From DATJQF01 sp035505995 (lineage in GTDB: Bacteria > Bacteroidota > Bacteroidia > Bacteroidales > FEN-979), in NCBI GenBank assembly GCA_035505995.1, contig DATJQF010000243.1, positions 1 to 8,410 of the forward strand: a stretch of DNA of 8,410 bases, written 5' to 3'. Positions within the stretch are counted from its first letter, which is position 1, and the number at the start of each line of letters is the position of its first letter. Below are positions 7,145 to 8,410 of this stretch, piece by piece. Under the pieces are notes generated by a model. It searched no databases and was not told the origin of the DNA. It saw nothing but the letters and a program-made list of their open reading frames with translations. The position numbers were made by a program, and so were the translations under genes.

Positions 7145-8410
7145 GGTATGATATTTCAGAATAATACTGTTCGTTTCCACGGTCTGACCGGCATTCAGGT
7201 AGATCTTTTCCACCCGCGCGTCTTTCCTGGCCGTGATCAGGTTCTCCATCTTCATCGCTTCCACGATGGCCAGGACCTGGCCCTTTTTCACCGGTTCATT
7301 CTCTTTTACCAGGATCTGCGTCAGCTTCCCGAACATCGGGGCGGTCACCTGGTCTTCCCCGGCATTGGCGTGCTCCGGTGTATCCGCCAGGATCTCCGAA
7401 TGCAGCCGGTCTTTCCGTTCTACGGTAAAATGGATCCCGTTCATCGTCACCCAGGCCAGTCCCGGATCCTCATAGGATACAAAGGCCGTGTGGTACTGTC
7501 CGTTGATACTAAACTCCGCACGTCCATCGGTCAGTTTATGCAACACCGCCTCGAATTCTTTCCCGCGGTACCGGAACCGTATCAGTTTTCTTGATGAGAA
7601 GGCTATGGGAATAATCATTCCTGCCTCTTCAATCCTTACTCCCAACTGCATTATATCCCGCCAGTATCCAACACTACACCAGATGTTCTTCCCGTAACAG
7701 ACATTAAAATCCGCCAGCAGGAAGGCGGCGAGTACATCTTCTGCCGGATATTCCTTTTTTTGCCGGTGAAGTTCATCCAGGATCTCTTTCCGGTGCTGCT
7801 CGCAGAAAGAGGTGGAAATTTCGTTTTCAATGAACGCCGGATGCATCAGGGTTCCCCGGAGAAATTCAATATTCGTGGTGCAACCGGCTGCAATAAATTC
7901 CCCGAGCGCAGCAACGGCTTTCAAACGGGCCTCCCCGCGGCTTTCTCCATGACAAACCAGCTTCGCGATCATCGGGTCGAATTCACTGCCGATGGAGGTC
8001 TTTCCCGAGATCGAAGAATCGACCCTGATCCCGGGACCTTCCGGCTCATGGTACTGCCAAACCGGTCCGGGCGAGGGAAGAAAGTTGTTGCCGGCATCTT
8101 CTGCATAAATACGGCATTCGATCGCATGACCGTTTTGCCGGATATCCTCCTGCCTGTACGGCAGCGGTTTCCCGGAAGCAATCCCGATCTGCAACTCAAC
8201 CATATCCAACCCGGTAATGAATTCGGTGACCGGGTGCTCCACCTGGATGCGGGTATTCATCTCCAGGAAATAAAACTTCCCATCCCGGTCCACCAGGAAT
8301 TCCACCGTCCCGGCATTGACATAGCCAATCTTCCTCGCAATCGTGATCGCAGCATCCCAGATCGTCCTTCGCAGTTCGTAATTCGTAATTGACGACGGTG
8401 CTTCTTCAAT
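7142..8410 (-). CDS. Biotin-containing acyl-CoA carboxylase alpha subunit (MCC/GCC-like), 5' end missing
   Basis: The frame is open to the right edge; 422 residues are visible of a protein that usually has about 650-670. The missing part is the N-terminal biotin carboxylase domain and half of the ATP-grasp. Seen (visible numbering): IEEAPSS at the edge, YVNAGTVEFL (30-39) and FLEMNTRIQVEHPVTE (48-63). By comparison with E. coli AccC these give metal ligands Glu37 and Glu50, catalytic Arg54 and Glu58, and Arg100 in ECRIYAED. A linking region with VGYWRD (247-252) follows, then a C-terminal biotinyl domain (about 355-420) with Lys387 in EAMKMEN, 35 residues from the end, as biotin acceptor. Having carboxylase and biotin carrier on one chain is the layout of 3-methylcrotonyl-, geranyl- and propionyl-CoA carboxylase alpha subunits. 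The neighbouring AtuA-family and acyl-CoA dehydrogenase genes favour a methyl-branched enoyl-CoA, but the substrate is set by the absent beta subunit. The product is cytoplasmic. GTG at 8305 is an internal valine, not a start. Confidence 0.93.
   Translation of the reverse strand: MEEAPSSITNYELRRTIWDAAITIARKIGYVNAGTVEFLVDRDGKFYFLEMNTRIQVEHPVTEFITGLDMVELQIGIASGKPLPYRQEDIRQNGHAIECRIYAEDAGNNFLPSPGPVWQYHEPEGPGIRVDSSISGKTSIGSEFDPMIAKLVCHGESRGEARLKAVAALGEFIAAGCTTNIEFLRGTLMHPAFIENEISTSFCEQHRKEILDELHRQKKEYPAEDVLAAFLLADFNVCYGKNIWCSVGYWRDIMQLGVRIEEAGMIIPIAFSSRKLIRFRYRGKEFEAVLHKLTDGRAEFSINGQYHTAFVSYEDPGLAWVTMNGIHFTVERKDRLHSEILADTPEHANAGEDQVTAPMFGKLTQILVKENEPVKKGQVLAIVEAMKMENLITARKDARVEKIYLNAGQTVETNSIILKYHT
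8375..8390. repeat. Heptanucleotide tandem repeat (TTCGTAA x 2.3)
   Basis: TTCGTAA at 8375-8381 is followed directly by TTCGTAA at 8382-8388 and TT. It lies inside the carboxylase gene and on the coding strand encodes the Ile-Thr-Asn-Tyr-Glu stretch next to the conserved IEEAP motif. Because the unit is 7 bases, the repeat does not follow codon periodicity. The repeat is certain; its significance is not. Confidence 0.6.

Noticed and set aside
6833..7594. Plus-strand open frame spanning the junction of the AtuA-family and carboxylase genes
   Set aside because: It runs antisense across two supported coding regions, including the biotinyl domain, and shows only compositional bias.

Overview
The window carries six protein genes, two of them cut by the window edges. 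It has no RNA genes, insertion sequences, phage genes or CRISPR arrays that I can see. It looks like chromosomal DNA of a moderately GC-rich member of the Bacteroidota. Three points support this: a periplasmic S46-family dipeptidyl peptidase (a family concentrated in this phylum), A/T-rich gene leaders with poor Shine-Dalgarno sequences, and one promoter that fits the Bacteroidota pattern (TTG, about 20 bases, then TAnnTTTG). I cannot name a genus.

Left part, + strand (1-3071): the C-terminal part of a MacA/HlyD-type periplasmic adaptor for an efflux pump, then, 41 bases later, a complete S46 peptidase with a signal peptide and an intact His-Asp-Ser triad. The peptidase has a Gly where acidic-specific DPP11 enzymes have Arg, so a DPP7-like specificity is the better guess. 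Its stop codon is separated by only 2 bases from the stop codon of the next, oppositely oriented gene.

Middle, - strand (3074-4054): a membrane-anchored di-heme c-type cytochrome with its own candidate promoter (4072-4102). A 13-base inverted repeat lies where the transcript would start.

Right part, - strand (4158-8410): a compact gene block read in the order biotin-containing acyl-CoA carboxylase alpha subunit (5' end off the window), AtuA-family protein (DUF1446 plus a C-terminal ferredoxin-fold-like domain), acyl-CoA dehydrogenase. Gaps of 3 and 17 bases imply one operon. This combination is typical of the breakdown of methyl-branched acyl-CoAs (leucine/isovalerate or acyclic terpene pathways). 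The dehydrogenase makes the alpha,beta-double bond, the biotin enzyme carboxylates the branched enoyl-CoA, and the AtuA-type protein has an undefined accessory role. The partner carboxyltransferase, hydratase and lyase are not in the window and would be expected past the right edge.

The window is mostly ordinary metabolism. The points most worth a second look are the divergent signature positions of the S46 peptidase, the AtuA-containing carboxylase operon, the inverted repeat at the cytochrome promoter, and a heptanucleotide tandem repeat inside a conserved segment of the biotin carboxylase.
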